DNA of 64,000 nucleotides from Cupriavidus oxalaticus (GCF_016894385.1 NZ_CP069811.1:2332501-2396500), one strand, 5' to 3'. Positions 24,845 to 33,195 are shown, numbered from the stretch's first letter. The notes: generated from the letters alone by a model not told the origin. Numbers and translations are program-made.

Positions 24845-24900
24845 AGAGTAGAGGCGTGACGCCGTCTGGCCAACTGGCCTTTTCCGAAACGGCGATTCGG
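24845..24900 (-). promoter_or_regulatory. Sigma70-like promoter with CCGAA-N7-TTCGG operator (copy B)
   Basis: On the minus strand: CCGAATCGCCGTTTCGG (24900-24884), ten bases, -35 TTGGCC (24873-24868), 17 bp, -10 TACTCT (24850-24845), then the CoA-transferase ATG about 65 nt on. Spacing and order are the same as in copy A at 15715-15770. The flank 24911-25149 shows no gene. Confidence 0.7.
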
Positions 24901-25149
24901 AGGGATCGAAACGGGAGCTGCCACTGCCCCACCGGGTGAGGATCGCTTGGGCGCGTCAGCGTTGTCACGCGCCCCTTGCCGAGTTGCCTCACCAGCGCAG
25001 CAAGCCACCGTAAGCATTTATCCGAGTGCCGTTATCATCGCTTTTTGGGCGTATGGCTACTGAACCCGTTGAAATGGGGCTTGCTCCGCCTTGGGCGCAT
25101 AGCGCCATCACCCACTCGCAACAGGCGCCAGTTCGGACCCGGTCGGACG

Positions 25150-25872
25150 TCAATGCGGCGTGAGCAGTCCGCGCACGTCGAGTTGCGCAAGCACGTGGCT
25201 GACCACGGCATCGCAGCGAGACCCTGCGAACTGGAAGGTCCCGTGCAGGTAGGGCGCCGCCTGCTCGGCAAGGATGGCGCGCAGCATCATGCGCGCGCGC
25301 AGGAAGCGGGTCTTGACCACGTCGCCGCTCACGCCAAGGCAGAATGCCGCTTCGTCAACGCTCATGTCCTCGACCGCGCGCAGCATGAATACACTGCGGT
25401 ACATCGCTGGCAGCCGCTCGATCGCGGCTTGCAGGATGTCGCGCATCTGGCCGCGTTCTGCCATCGCGTCGGGCCGTTCCCTGTCTGCACTGCGCATTGC
25501 CATCAGTGTCTCCTGCCAGGAATCCCCTCCGTCCTCCTCACTCTGTTCCATCGACACGAACCGCCCCCTGGTGCGCCGTGCGCTCAACGCCGTGTTGATG
25601 GCGATGCGCACCAGCCAGGTGCTCAGGGCGGCATCGCCCCGGAACGTGTCCAAGCTGGTGAACGCCCGCAGATAGGTCTCCTGGACGATGTCCTGGGCTT
25701 CGGCGTCGTCCGCTACCACGCCGCGCGCCGCACGGAACAGAAGGCGATTGTTGAGGCGCATGATGACCGCGAACGCGTCGGCGCTCCCCGCCCGCGCACT
25801 GGCCACCAGGTCGGCATCGGGCCGGGGATCGGCCATCGGCGGGGGACGCAGGTCGATCCGGTCATTTGGCAT
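25150..25872 (-). CDS. ECF-type RNA polymerase sigma factor
   Basis: 240 residues. Region 2 shows AFAVIMRLNNRLLFRAARGVV, DAEAQDIVQETYLRAFTSL and STWLVRIAINTAL; region 4 shows AIERLPAMYRSVFMLRAVEDMSVDEAAFCLGVSGDVVKTRFLRAR. A GGGAGGAGG ribosome site precedes the ATG. About 35 residues follow region 4, with one Cys. No anti-sigma gene is adjacent. It is divergent from a cytochrome c gene, and both genes carry the same ECF-type promoter, implying autoregulation and a shared regulon. Confidence 0.93.
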   Translation of the reverse strand: MPNDRIDLRPPPMADPRPDADLVASARAGSADAFAVIMRLNNRLLFRAARGVVADDAEAQDIVQETYLRAFTSLDTFRGDAALSTWLVRIAINTALSARRTRGRFVSMEQSEEDGGDSWQETLMAMRSADRERPDAMAERGQMRDILQAAIERLPAMYRSVFMLRAVEDMSVDEAAFCLGVSGDVVKTRFLRARMMLRAILAEQAAPYLHGTFQFAGSRCDAVVSHVLAQLDVRGLLTPH

Positions 25873-25957
25873 GGTGGGGTTCCTCCTCCCTTCCCGTTCC
25901 TTCTTGTCGTGGCGATTGCGCCGCTTCCCCGTCCGTTTCGCTTACGTTCCGCGCCCA

Positions 25958-25987
25958 TTAGACGCATGCAGGCGCGCAAAGGTGACA
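25958..25987 (-). promoter_or_regulatory. ECF-type promoter of the sigma factor gene
   Basis: On the minus strand, -35 element TGTCACCTT (25987-25979) and -10 element CGTCTAA (25964-25958) are separated by 14 bp. 24 of 30 bases match the divergent promoter at 26055-26084. A CGTC-type -10 is typical for ECF sigma factors. Confidence 0.75.
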
Positions 25988-26054
25988 GGCACGGCCACCC
26001 TGTCCTTGACGATAGTCCACTGCCTGCCCCTCGACACGCTCGCCCGGTGCGGCT

Positions 26055-26084
26055 TGTCACCTTCGCGCAGGTTCCTGCGTCTAA
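26055..26084 (+). promoter_or_regulatory. ECF-type promoter of the cytochrome c gene
   Basis: TGTCACCTT at 26055-26063 and CGTCTAA at 26078-26084 with the same 14-bp spacer as the minus-strand copy; the ATG of the cytochrome gene follows 52 nt later. Confidence 0.75.
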
Positions 26085-26135
26085 GAACAGTGAGCCATTG
26101 TCTTTCGCTGCGAGACCCAACCACCGGGAGGAGTC

Positions 26136-27443
26136 ATGACCATGAAGCCGCATCCGTCCAGACCCGCGCCTCGCGCGGCGGCAACGGCGACCGGGCGCCC
26201 GATTCAACCGATGCGCGGGGCGTGCCGATACCGGCGACTGCTGGCCGTCCTGGCAACAGGCGCCGCGGTCACTGCAATCACCGCGTGCGGCGGCTCCTCC
26301 GACGATTCCGCCCCGGCCAATAATGACGCGGCGCGGCAGGCGGCACTCGTCGAGCAGGGCAAGCAGATTTTCCGCTTCGATACGTTCGGCGATGAAGCGC
26401 ATTGGACCGATACGCTGAAGATGCATGAGGTCATCAGCACCATGGTCGACCCCGTGACCGCGCTGTCCGTCGGGTTGAAGGTGGATGTCGAAGCCTTGCC
26501 GGCAGCGGTCGCCGACGGCATCGCCAACGGCACGGTCGACCTGAACAGCCCGGCCACCACGGTGGCGCTGCTGAAGCTGAACGCGGTCGTCGGCGTCCAG
26601 GGTACGGTGCAAACGGTGAATGGGGTCGACAAGCTGGTTCGCGTCGGCATTACCTGCGCGCTGTGCCATTCGACCGTCGACAATTCGTTCGCACCGGGCA
26701 TCGGCAAGCGCCTGGACGGATGGCCCAATCGCGACCTCAATCCGGGCGCCATCATCGCGTTGTCGCCTGCCGTCGATGCTGCCACCAAAGTCGTGCTCAA
26801 TGCCTGGGGCGCAGGCAAGTTTGATCCGAGGAACAATGTCGACGGACTCAGCAAGCCCGTGGTGATTCCGCCCGCCTACGGCCTGGACGGCATCCATCGC
26901 ATTACCGTCACCGGCGACGGCGAAGAGATCGCTTACTGGAACCGCTATGTGGCCGTGGTCGAAATGGGCGGCCTCGGCACCTTCACCGAGCCCCGGCTGA
27001 ATCTGTCGATCACGCATGGCACGGAAGATCTCGTCACCAGCAAGCTGCCGGCCCTGCAAGCCTACCAGCTGTCCCTGAAAGCACCGGCGCCGTCCGCTGG
27101 CAGCTTCGACGCCGTGGCGGCCCAGCGAGGCAGGCTGGTGTTCGAAGGCGCCGGCCGCTGCGCCACCTGCCATAGCGGCACACTGTTTACCGACGCCAAT
27201 GCGCGCCTGCATCCGCCGAGCGACTCGATGGCCGAACCGGAATCGCCCAGCTATGCCTCACGTTCGGCAAGCAAGCAGTATCGAACCAGTCCGCTCAGGG
27301 GTGTGTGGCAGCATCCGCCCTACTTCCACGACGGGTCAGCTGCAACGCTGGAGGACGTTGCGCAGACCTATAACACCAGGCAAGGGCTGGGATTGACCGC
27401 TGAGCAGATTGCGGATCTGGCGGAGTACCTGAAGTCGTTGTAG
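26136..27443 (+). CDS. Diheme cytochrome c lipoprotein
   Basis: 435 residues; GGGAGGAGTC precedes the ATG. An Arg-rich n-region and hydrophobic stretch lead to the lipobox ITAC with Cys51, so it should be a membrane-anchored lipoprotein. Two c-type heme sites are visible, CALCH (174-178) and CATCH (342-346). The C-terminal part (SPLRGVWQHPPYFHDGSAATLEDV, GLTAEQIADLAEYLKSL) is like the heme domain of MauG/diheme peroxidase-type proteins. Electron transfer or peroxidase-like function in the periplasm is likely. It shares an ECF promoter with the divergent sigma gene, suggesting stress control. Confidence 0.88.
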   Translation: MTMKPHPSRPAPRAAATATGRPIQPMRGACRYRRLLAVLATGAAVTAITACGGSSDDSAPANNDAARQAALVEQGKQIFRFDTFGDEAHWTDTLKMHEVISTMVDPVTALSVGLKVDVEALPAAVADGIANGTVDLNSPATTVALLKLNAVVGVQGTVQTVNGVDKLVRVGITCALCHSTVDNSFAPGIGKRLDGWPNRDLNPGAIIALSPAVDAATKVVLNAWGAGKFDPRNNVDGLSKPVVIPPAYGLDGIHRITVTGDGEEIAYWNRYVAVVEMGGLGTFTEPRLNLSITHGTEDLVTSKLPALQAYQLSLKAPAPSAGSFDAVAAQRGRLVFEGAGRCATCHSGTLFTDANARLHPPSDSMAEPESPSYASRSASKQYRTSPLRGVWQHPPYFHDGSAATLEDVAQTYNTRQGLGLTAEQIADLAEYLKSL

Positions 27444-27467
27444 GCGCGCCTTCCGTGAAGGACGCGT
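27444..27467 (+). terminator. Hairpin after the cytochrome gene
   Basis: GCGCGCCTTC and GAAGGACGCG pair with one bulge just after the stop codon, followed by TTAAAATTT. A plausible terminator with a weak T-run. Confidence 0.45.
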
Positions 27468-27533
27468 TAAAATTTCCCCGGTCACGATGGCGATCAACGC
27501 CTCGATCCACGAACTCTGCGAGACAAGGCCCCT

Positions 27534-28397
27534 CTAGCTAGCCAACTCGGCAACCGCCCGATTGAACGCGCCTGGGTTGGCAATATTCATGCCGTGAGAG
27601 GCTCCGGCAATTGTCTGACGCTTAGCTTGCACGATCCATTCTTGAAGCTTATCGACCGTGCTACGGAACATGCGCGGACTCTTTTGTCCATCGATCAGCA
27701 ACGTTCGACACTGGATTTTGCCGGCCGCTTCGCGTGTGTAGGCGGGCAACGGGTCACGCAGTTGCTTCGGCAGTGTGAGCGCATTATCGAGCGCCATCCT
27801 GCGGAAGCCCTGGGAACTCTTGCTCCAAAAACCAGGCATGGTTACCGAGTCTACAAACAGATTCAGACCGGTATCGAATTCGCCTTGCTCAATCAGTGCT
27901 GCAGCCTTCTCTCTCAACGCATGGGTGGCCGGCGGCAATTTGCCGGCCCCTGCTTGCGGTGTTGCCTGAAGTGGGCCGCCTGGATCAGCGAGCGTGAGCG
28001 TGCTCACCAAGTGAGGGTATTCACACGCTAGATGAAACGCAATGCAACCGCCACGCGAGTGGCCGACCAGATGGACCGGCCCCAGACCTAGCGCATCGAT
28101 GAACTCCGCAATCTCCGCAACGTGCGCCTCCCAACTGAAGTCGCCGCGTCCGTACGCACTGGTTTGCGGCCAATAGTGGCCCAGGCTCGGAGCGAGGCAG
28201 TGGAAGTCCTTCGACAGAGAAGCGAGCTGCGGCTCCCAATAGCGGTAGTCGCACAGCGACCCGTGCACGAATACCATTGGCGCGCCGCTCCCAGCTTCCA
28301 CATAGGGAACGGAGGTGCCGGAGGCAGTGGAAACAAAAGAAGGTTGTGGCCAGGCACCGGCAAGAGCCAGTGCAGTCAGGGGCGCTCGTGCATTCAT
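27534..28397 (-). CDS. Alpha/beta hydrolase
   Basis: 287 residues. AAGGAGTTAAAC before the ATG at 28397 decides the start. A weak signal-like N-terminus (MNARAPLTALALAGAW) precedes the fold, which shows the oxyanion segment FVHGSLCDYRYW, nucleophile elbow GHSRGG and a late His in AGASHGMN. It resembles 3-oxoadipate lactonase/haloperoxidase-type hydrolases but no substrate can be named. GC content is a little below its neighbours and it is a single-gene unit. Confidence 0.85.
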   Translation of the reverse strand: MNARAPLTALALAGAWPQPSFVSTASGTSVPYVEAGSGAPMVFVHGSLCDYRYWEPQLASLSKDFHCLAPSLGHYWPQTSAYGRGDFSWEAHVAEIAEFIDALGLGPVHLVGHSRGGCIAFHLACEYPHLVSTLTLADPGGPLQATPQAGAGKLPPATHALREKAAALIEQGEFDTGLNLFVDSVTMPGFWSKSSQGFRRMALDNALTLPKQLRDPLPAYTREAAGKIQCRTLLIDGQKSPRMFRSTVDKLQEWIVQAKRQTIAGASHGMNIANPGAFNRAVAELAS

Positions 28398-28457
28398 GTT
28401 TAACTCCTTGCCCAGACTTTGCGGCACCGCACTCAAAAAGAAAATCGAATAATACTG

Positions 28458-28550
28458 ATGGAATCGTTCAGATTTTCTGATAGTTCTAATTGCCTGACCG
28501 AGTTCAACGCCGGAGACATTGATGCGACGTCGGAGGGGGCGTCAGCGTAG
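28458..28550 (+). pseudogene. Possible N-terminal stub of an AraC-type regulator
   Basis: A 30-codon frame (MESFRFSDSSNCLTEFNAGD and then a stop at TAG) lies divergent to the alpha/beta hydrolase, 60 bp apart. The opening resembles AraC-family regulators and further similar-looking fragments occur in other frames up to about 28640, as if frameshifted. Weak evidence; the gap 28551-28635 has nothing else. Confidence 0.25.
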
Positions 28551-28635
28551 TTCTCCAGTTCAGGTATCACGTCTGCGCATTGGTAGTCCAGCTTCGATCA
28601 CGGCGATGTGGTCGCTCTGTGCGTGCCGGGCATGC

Positions 28636-29769
28636 TCAGCGCCGGTGCTGCCGCAGGAAATCCCACATCATCGCGCTGGCGTCGGGGCCAATATCGCTGT
28701 GGAAGCCGTAGCTGGCGTCGCCGCCGCTCCAGGCGTGGTCCAGTCCTTCCACCTCCACCAGCGCGACCAGGTCGCGGCTCCAGCGGCCGAAGCGGTATTC
28801 GCGGCAGCGGCCGGGTTCCTCGCCGGGCGCAGGATCCGGCGTCGCGGCAAGCCGGTCCTCCAGGCCGTTGTAGGCGAGGAACTGGCGCGCCAGCAGCCTG
28901 CCGTTGACCGGGTGCACCGCGTCGTCGGCGAGGCCGTGGATCACCAGCGCCGGCATGGCGGGGCCGCCTGGCGCGACACCGGCGGCGTCGAGCAGGCATG
29001 CCGGCTCGGCCGTCGCGCCGTGCCGCATGGCGTGCAGGCCGGCGCGTGGCGTATGGGCGGCGCCGATCACGACACCGGAATGCATGGCCACCGCCGCCGC
29101 CTTGCCGGGATAACGCAGCGCCACCACCGCGGCCATGGCCGCGCCGGCGGACATGCCGGCCAGGTAGATCTCGCGCTCGCGCACATCCTGGCGCGCGGCC
29201 AGCGCATCGAGCAGCGCCGCCACGGCCTGCGCCTCGCGCCCGCCTTCGGCGGCGCTCAGGTCGAACCACTGCCAGCAGCGCTGGACCTGCCGCCGCAGCG
29301 GCTGTTGCGGATACGCGACGATAAAGCCTTCCTGTTCGGCCAGCGCATTCATGCGCGTGCCGGCGCTGATGGCATCGGGCGTCTGGCGACACCCATGCAG
29401 CAGCACCACCACCGGCAAGGGGCCGCGATGGCGCTTGGACGGGATATAGAGGTGGTAGGGCAGCTGCGGCACCAGGTCGCCGGGCAGTGCCGCCAGGCGC
29501 AACCGGTGTGCCTGCCAGGTGCCGGGCAGTTCGTCCGGCGTGACGGGCGACCGGTGTGGCGACCGACGTGGCAACCTGGGCAGCGGCAGCGTGGGCGCAA
29601 CAGCCGGGGGGTGCGGTCGGGCCAGCACGTCCTGCGGACGTGCTGGTGTCAGCGGGTTCAGCGAGTCGAGGCGTTGCAGCCAGGACTTCAGCTGCCTTTC
29701 AGTTCGGGCCTGCACCCGGCTCATGCGCCGGAGTTGTGCGTGCCAGTCAGCGGCCAGGCTCTTGGTCAT
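28636..29769 (-). CDS. PHB depolymerase-family (LpqC-type) esterase
   Basis: 377 residues. About 90 basic, Pro-rich residues without a signal peptide precede an alpha/beta-hydrolase domain: YHLYIPSKRHRGPLPVVVLLHGCRQT, lipase box GMSAG with Ser207, Asp in HGLADD and His in GLDHAWSG. These are the features of the PHB depolymerase/feruloyl-esterase-like family. Lack of a secretion signal fits an intracellular enzyme; polyhydroxyalkanoate oligomers or other esters are possible substrates. No pha genes are nearby. Confidence 0.88.
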   Translation of the reverse strand: MTKSLAADWHAQLRRMSRVQARTERQLKSWLQRLDSLNPLTPARPQDVLARPHPPAVAPTLPLPRLPRRSPHRSPVTPDELPGTWQAHRLRLAALPGDLVPQLPYHLYIPSKRHRGPLPVVVLLHGCRQTPDAISAGTRMNALAEQEGFIVAYPQQPLRRQVQRCWQWFDLSAAEGGREAQAVAALLDALAARQDVREREIYLAGMSAGAAMAAVVALRYPGKAAAVAMHSGVVIGAAHTPRAGLHAMRHGATAEPACLLDAAGVAPGGPAMPALVIHGLADDAVHPVNGRLLARQFLAYNGLEDRLAATPDPAPGEEPGRCREYRFGRWSRDLVALVEVEGLDHAWSGGDASYGFHSDIGPDASAMMWDFLRQHRR

Positions 29770-30184
29770 GAGGACTCCTGCTCAAATGACGGAATCTCCC
29801 CCGGGTGCCTTTGTTGTGCGTTGCAGCATATCACACCCGCCAACCACCTCTTCGTGTCCGTTTTCTCTCCTGGCGCGGTGGAAAATATTGGACTCCGAAC
29901 AACGTAGGATGGAGATCACCGAAAATTGACCGACGATGCCAGAATTTCACACTGATCTAGCCCGCTTCCTTCGCTCCCGGGTTCTATACCATCTGTGGCG
30001 TTGCCGAGACAGGTGGCCAGCGCGCAGCGGCCTGCGCGCGAAGACGATGCGGCGCGGAATTCGTACCAGGGATGACGAGGTGTCGGGAATCGGCGCCTTT
30101 GCCGCCGGCGACGCGCCGCGGGGCCGGGATAGCCAAAGAAGGCATCCACTGCCGGCGTATCCGGCCCCATGGCAAGCGCGTCGC
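29770..30184. other. Intergenic stretch without supported gene
   Basis: 415 bases between two minus-strand genes. Frames through it are short and lack family features. An AT-richer portion (29860-29950) could hold the promoter of the esterase gene, but no clear elements stand out. Confidence 0.4.
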
Positions 30185-30619
30185 TCAGCGGCGTTGCTGC
30201 GTGCACTCCTGCCGATAGGCCTCTTCCAGCCGCTTGCGATCCGGCTGGCGCTCCAGTGTCGGATACGTGCGCCCGTCTGCCGTGGTCACCGACGACTTGC
30301 CTTCAGACCACTGGGGGCCCTTTGGCAGCGCATTGATCTGGTCCAGCAAAGCCTGGCAGTGCTGACGCTGCGATGCAGACAAGGTGCCACCGGGGCCTTC
30401 GACCACGGCGGTGGCTTCGTCCAGCATCCGCGGCGGCGGTGGCGCCACCATCGGCGTACCGCCGGCGGCGGCTGTTGCGGATGCGGCAGGACTCGCCGCC
30501 CACGATGCGGCGTGCAGGGAAATTGCCACCATGGCAGCCGTCAGCCGGCCGCATTTGCAAACGAACTTCTTCAAAACCAGTATTCTCCAGGGGCCGGTGC
30601 AGCGCATGGCGGCAGCCAT
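30185..30619 (-). CDS. Small secreted protein of unknown function
   Basis: 144 residues in the longest form. A signal-like segment (LTAAMVAISLHAASWA) ends near residue 43, then an Ala/Pro-rich linker leads to a short charged C-terminal domain (SASQRQHCQALLDQINALPKGPQW, RKRLEEAYRQEC) with two Cys that could form a disulfide. I do not recognise the family. The start is uncertain because no strong ribosome site is visible. The orphan OrfA-like gene lies 35 nt upstream. Confidence 0.6.
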   Translation of the reverse strand: MAAAMRCTGPWRILVLKKFVCKCGRLTAAMVAISLHAASWAASPAASATAAAGGTPMVAPPPPRMLDEATAVVEGPGGTLSASQRQHCQALLDQINALPKGPQWSEGKSSVTTADGRTYPTLERQPDRKRLEEAYRQECTQQRR

Positions 30620-30654
30620 GGTGCGCGGCGTGCGTTGCGGAAACCGGCCGTGCG

Positions 30655-30945
30655 TCAGCGATCCTTGCCGCTGCCCTGGCGGCGGCCGGTACGGTTGCGC
30701 AGCAGCTCAAGCTTGAGCAGCGCGTCCGCAAGCATACTCTTGAGCCGCGCATTCTCCTCTTGCAGCTCGCGCAGCTTGCGCCCGTCACGGGCATCGTTCT
30801 GGCTCTGATCCCCGTAACGCGCCCGCCATCCATAGAACGAAGCATCGCTGAAGCCATAGCGCGCGCACAACTCGCGCACCGGCACGCCGCTGGCCGCCTC
30901 GGCCAGGTAGCTGCGGATCTGTTCTTCCGAATACCGTCTGTTCAC
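30655..30945 (-). CDS. Orphan IS3-type transposase OrfA-like protein
   Basis: 96 residues from a GTG at 30945 with GGAGAG 4 nt before it. RRYSEEQIRSYLAEAASGVPVRELCARYGFSDASFYGWRARYG is the helix-turn-helix of IS3 OrfA proteins, and LRELQEENARLKSMLADALLKLELL is the leucine-zipper segment. No OrfB, terminal repeats or target duplication are present, so this is a remnant or a domesticated DNA-binding protein. Confidence 0.7.
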   Translation of the reverse strand: MNRRYSEEQIRSYLAEAASGVPVRELCARYGFSDASFYGWRARYGDQSQNDARDGRKLRELQEENARLKSMLADALLKLELLRNRTGRRQGSGKDR

Positions 30946-31047
30946 GAATCTCTCCGCTCCACAACGGCGCCGGCGCTGGAGCAGGCAACGCAGAACGCGC
31001 CGCCAACCGTGCCGACTCTGGGCTACGTTAGCCCACGGTCGCGCCAA

Positions 31048-31886
31048 AAGGCAATTCAGTGTCTTCGCAAGGCGAGTTAAGAAAATTATCTGGGTGAACG
31101 TGGCTCGCAGCGTTGCCGCAACGACCTGCGCAAGCCACCAGAGCGCAGGTGCGCGAGCATTTCCGGCAACTCATCTTTCAGGAAATTCGCAAGCCTCGCC
31201 GGCGCCGCACCGGCCACCGGCCACCGGCCATGCCGTGCCATGCCGGCGAGGCCGCTGCCATGGCCATATTTTGTTAAGCCAATTTGGAGTCCACGTTGTG
31301 TCAGCACTGTGGCAATGACTTGGAAGGCCCTGGCAAACCGCGCTCCGCCTTGCGCCGACAGGGCTGCGCCCCGTGTATGGCGCACCGGATAAGGGCGATG
31401 AAAGCAAAGTTAGAAGTCTGTCATCAAATCAAGTTTCTAGGACTTTTGCAGACCATGTATTAAGATTCCTCGGCACAACTAAATTTCGCACGCTTTCGCA
31501 ATGCGCCACGCGGCGCAAGCAGGAAGCGGCCCGGCAGCCCCGCAGCCACCGTGAAGAGAACCGGTGCGCGGCCCCCACGTTGCCGGTAATCATCAGGCCT
31601 GAAGGATCAAGGAGTCACCGCGCCAATTTGTCGACGCAAGTCGGAAATTAGGAGTCGTGCATGATCATCCAAAGTGTCCTGCCCGGAGGGCGTGGGCCGA
31701 TCCAGTCTGCCGCGCCGAGTGTGACAGGCGTTATTTTCCAAGCTGGCTTTGCAGTATGGGCGGCGGATTGCCGCCCCGTCGGATAAGCACGTTTCATGCT
31801 TTGCTGCGCGCTCCATTGCGCGCGGCGCTGTACGCATCGGACAAACAAAAAGCAGAAAAAAGAATCGTGGATCGGGAGAAGCCAGA
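31048..31886. other. Long intergenic region upstream of a LysR gene
   Basis: About 840 bases with no supported ORF and lower GC than the flanks. It contains three tandem CCGGCCA units (about 31210-31230) and, near the LysR gene, a perfect 7-bp hairpin GGGCGGC-GGATT-GCCGCCC (31758-31776). It may hold a regulatory leader for the LysR gene or decayed insertion DNA linked to the OrfA remnant. Confidence 0.4.
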
Positions 31887-32849
31887 ATGCGTCACGTCAG
31901 CACCAAGCTATTACATGTCTTCGTCCTGGTGATGGAGTATCGCGACCTCAACGCGGTCGCCGCCTGTACCCAGGGACGCGTGCCCACTGTCGCCTATAGC
32001 CTGACGCGCTTGCGCGAAATCACGGGCGATCCGCTGTTCGTCAAGCGCAATGGCATGCTCGAGCCGACGCCCCACGCCTTGCGCCTGGAGCAGACCGCAC
32101 GCCAGATCCTGGCCAAGTGGAACCAGCTGGTGCGCCCGGGCGAAGCGGGCATAAGCCAGCGCCGCGCGGACGGCAGGCGGATTTCCATCGGCTTCTCGTC
32201 GTCGATCGGCGACCCGGTCATTACGGAAATCCTGACCACGCTGTGCGAGCAGTTCCCGCAGGACAGTTTCATCACGCGCCCCGTGATCGCCGATGCCGCG
32301 CTTGCCAGGCATCTCGATAGCGGCGAACTGGATTGCGCGTTTGTCGTCGACGGCGGGCACGACCCGGAACGCGTGCAGCAGCAGAACATCATGGCCACGC
32401 CGCGCCGCCTCGTCAGCGCCGCCCGCGAAGGCAGCCACGACGAAGGCGAAACAGACTGGATCCTGCTGCAGGAAGATTGCGAAGCCGGCAGCCCGCTGCG
32501 CGTCTTCCTGAGCCGGCAGGCCGGCACGCCGGGGCACCGCGAGACCGTGGTGCCTTCCTGGCATACGCAGATCACGCTGCTGCATGCCGCCGGCGGCATC
32601 TGCCCGGTGCTGGACTTCAACGTGCCGCTGGTCACGCGCGAGCGCAAGACGCGGCTGCTGGCACCGCCGAGCAGTTTTCCCGAATGGGCCGCCCTGCATT
32701 TCTGGGGGCCGGAGCGCAGCCACGACAAGGCGGTGCTGCGCGACATCATGGAAGTCGGCAGCGCGGTGCTGCGCGATCCGCTCAAGGCCATCGACGGCCG
32801 CCGCAGCGAGCGGCCTGCCGCCTCGGCGCAGGCTGCCGCGCTCGCGTGA
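31887..32849 (+). CDS. LysR-family transcriptional regulator
   Basis: 320 residues from the ATG at 31887 with GGGAGAAG upstream. The helix-turn-helix is present but divergent (LLHVFVLVMEYRDLNAVAACTQGRVPTVAYSLTRLREITGDPLFVKR), and the substrate domain follows (RRISIGFSSSIGDPVITEIL, GELDCAFVVDGG). A strong terminator follows at 32909. No adjacent structural gene shares a divergent promoter, so the target is unknown. Confidence 0.88.
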   Translation: MRHVSTKLLHVFVLVMEYRDLNAVAACTQGRVPTVAYSLTRLREITGDPLFVKRNGMLEPTPHALRLEQTARQILAKWNQLVRPGEAGISQRRADGRRISIGFSSSIGDPVITEILTTLCEQFPQDSFITRPVIADAALARHLDSGELDCAFVVDGGHDPERVQQQNIMATPRRLVSAAREGSHDEGETDWILLQEDCEAGSPLRVFLSRQAGTPGHRETVVPSWHTQITLLHAAGGICPVLDFNVPLVTRERKTRLLAPPSSFPEWAALHFWGPERSHDKAVLRDIMEVGSAVLRDPLKAIDGRRSERPAASAQAAALA

Positions 32850-32908
32850 CCCGCGCAAGGGCACCCGCAGCCCCGTAGCCGATATTTACACGCACTCGAT
32901 GCGCCACC

Positions 32909-32943
32909 AGGCGCTGGCCACCCTTAGGTGCCAGCGCCTTTTT
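32909..32943 (+). terminator. Rho-independent terminator of the LysR gene
   Basis: AGGCGCTGG...CCAGCGCCT forms a long GC stem followed by five T residues, 60 nt after the stop codon. Confidence 0.8.
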
Positions 32944-32999
32944 CATCAGGCGTCGCGGTGGCCGGATGCGCTTTGCGAATTCTCCTACTTTCGTGCCAC

Positions 33000-33142
33000 G
33001 GCACAGCCAGTATCCTGCGCATGCATCGCAGCGCGCCGGCCGTCTCCCGTTTGGCCCGTCCTGCGGCGATGCATGCAGTTGTCTGGCGTCAACTTGTCTG
33101 GCGTCGCCATTTCGCCGCACGTCGGCCGACGTGCGGCGTTTT
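33000..33142 (+). ncRNA. Candidate structured small RNA or leader
   Basis: Between two terminators and without a reading frame. It has an 11-bp perfect inverted repeat GCATGCATCGC (33019-33029) with GCGATGCATGC (33066-33076), two direct copies of TTGTCTGGCGTC, and a 26-bp perfect palindrome (33113-33138) followed by TTTT. The last part is a classic intrinsic terminator. No convincing promoter is visible. Confidence 0.35.
33113..33142 (+). terminator. Perfect-palindrome terminator upstream of the response regulator
   Basis: Two 13-bp arms (CGCCGCACGTCGG and its complement) without mismatch, followed by TTTTC. It lies 54 nt before the response-regulator gene. Confidence 0.7.
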
Positions 33143-33195
33143 CTTGAGCGCGGCGCGGCATGACGCACTGCACGAACCAGGACCGAGGAGACCCG

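Noticed and set aside
29916..30206. 96-codon minus-strand frame in the gap before the secreted unknown protein
   Set aside because: Overlaps the 3' end of the better supported 30185-30619 gene, has no ribosome site and no recognisable fold.
30655..31047. Complete IS3 element
   Set aside because: OrfB, terminal inverted repeats and target duplication are all missing, so only an OrfA-like frame is reported.
31210..31230. Tandem CCGGCCA units as a possible CRISPR-like or VNTR array
   Set aside because: Only three short units without spacers; ordinary simple repeat.
33078..33105. TTGTCTGGCGTC direct repeats as an attachment site
   Set aside because: No integrase, tRNA or element boundary is nearby; better explained as part of the structured RNA candidate.
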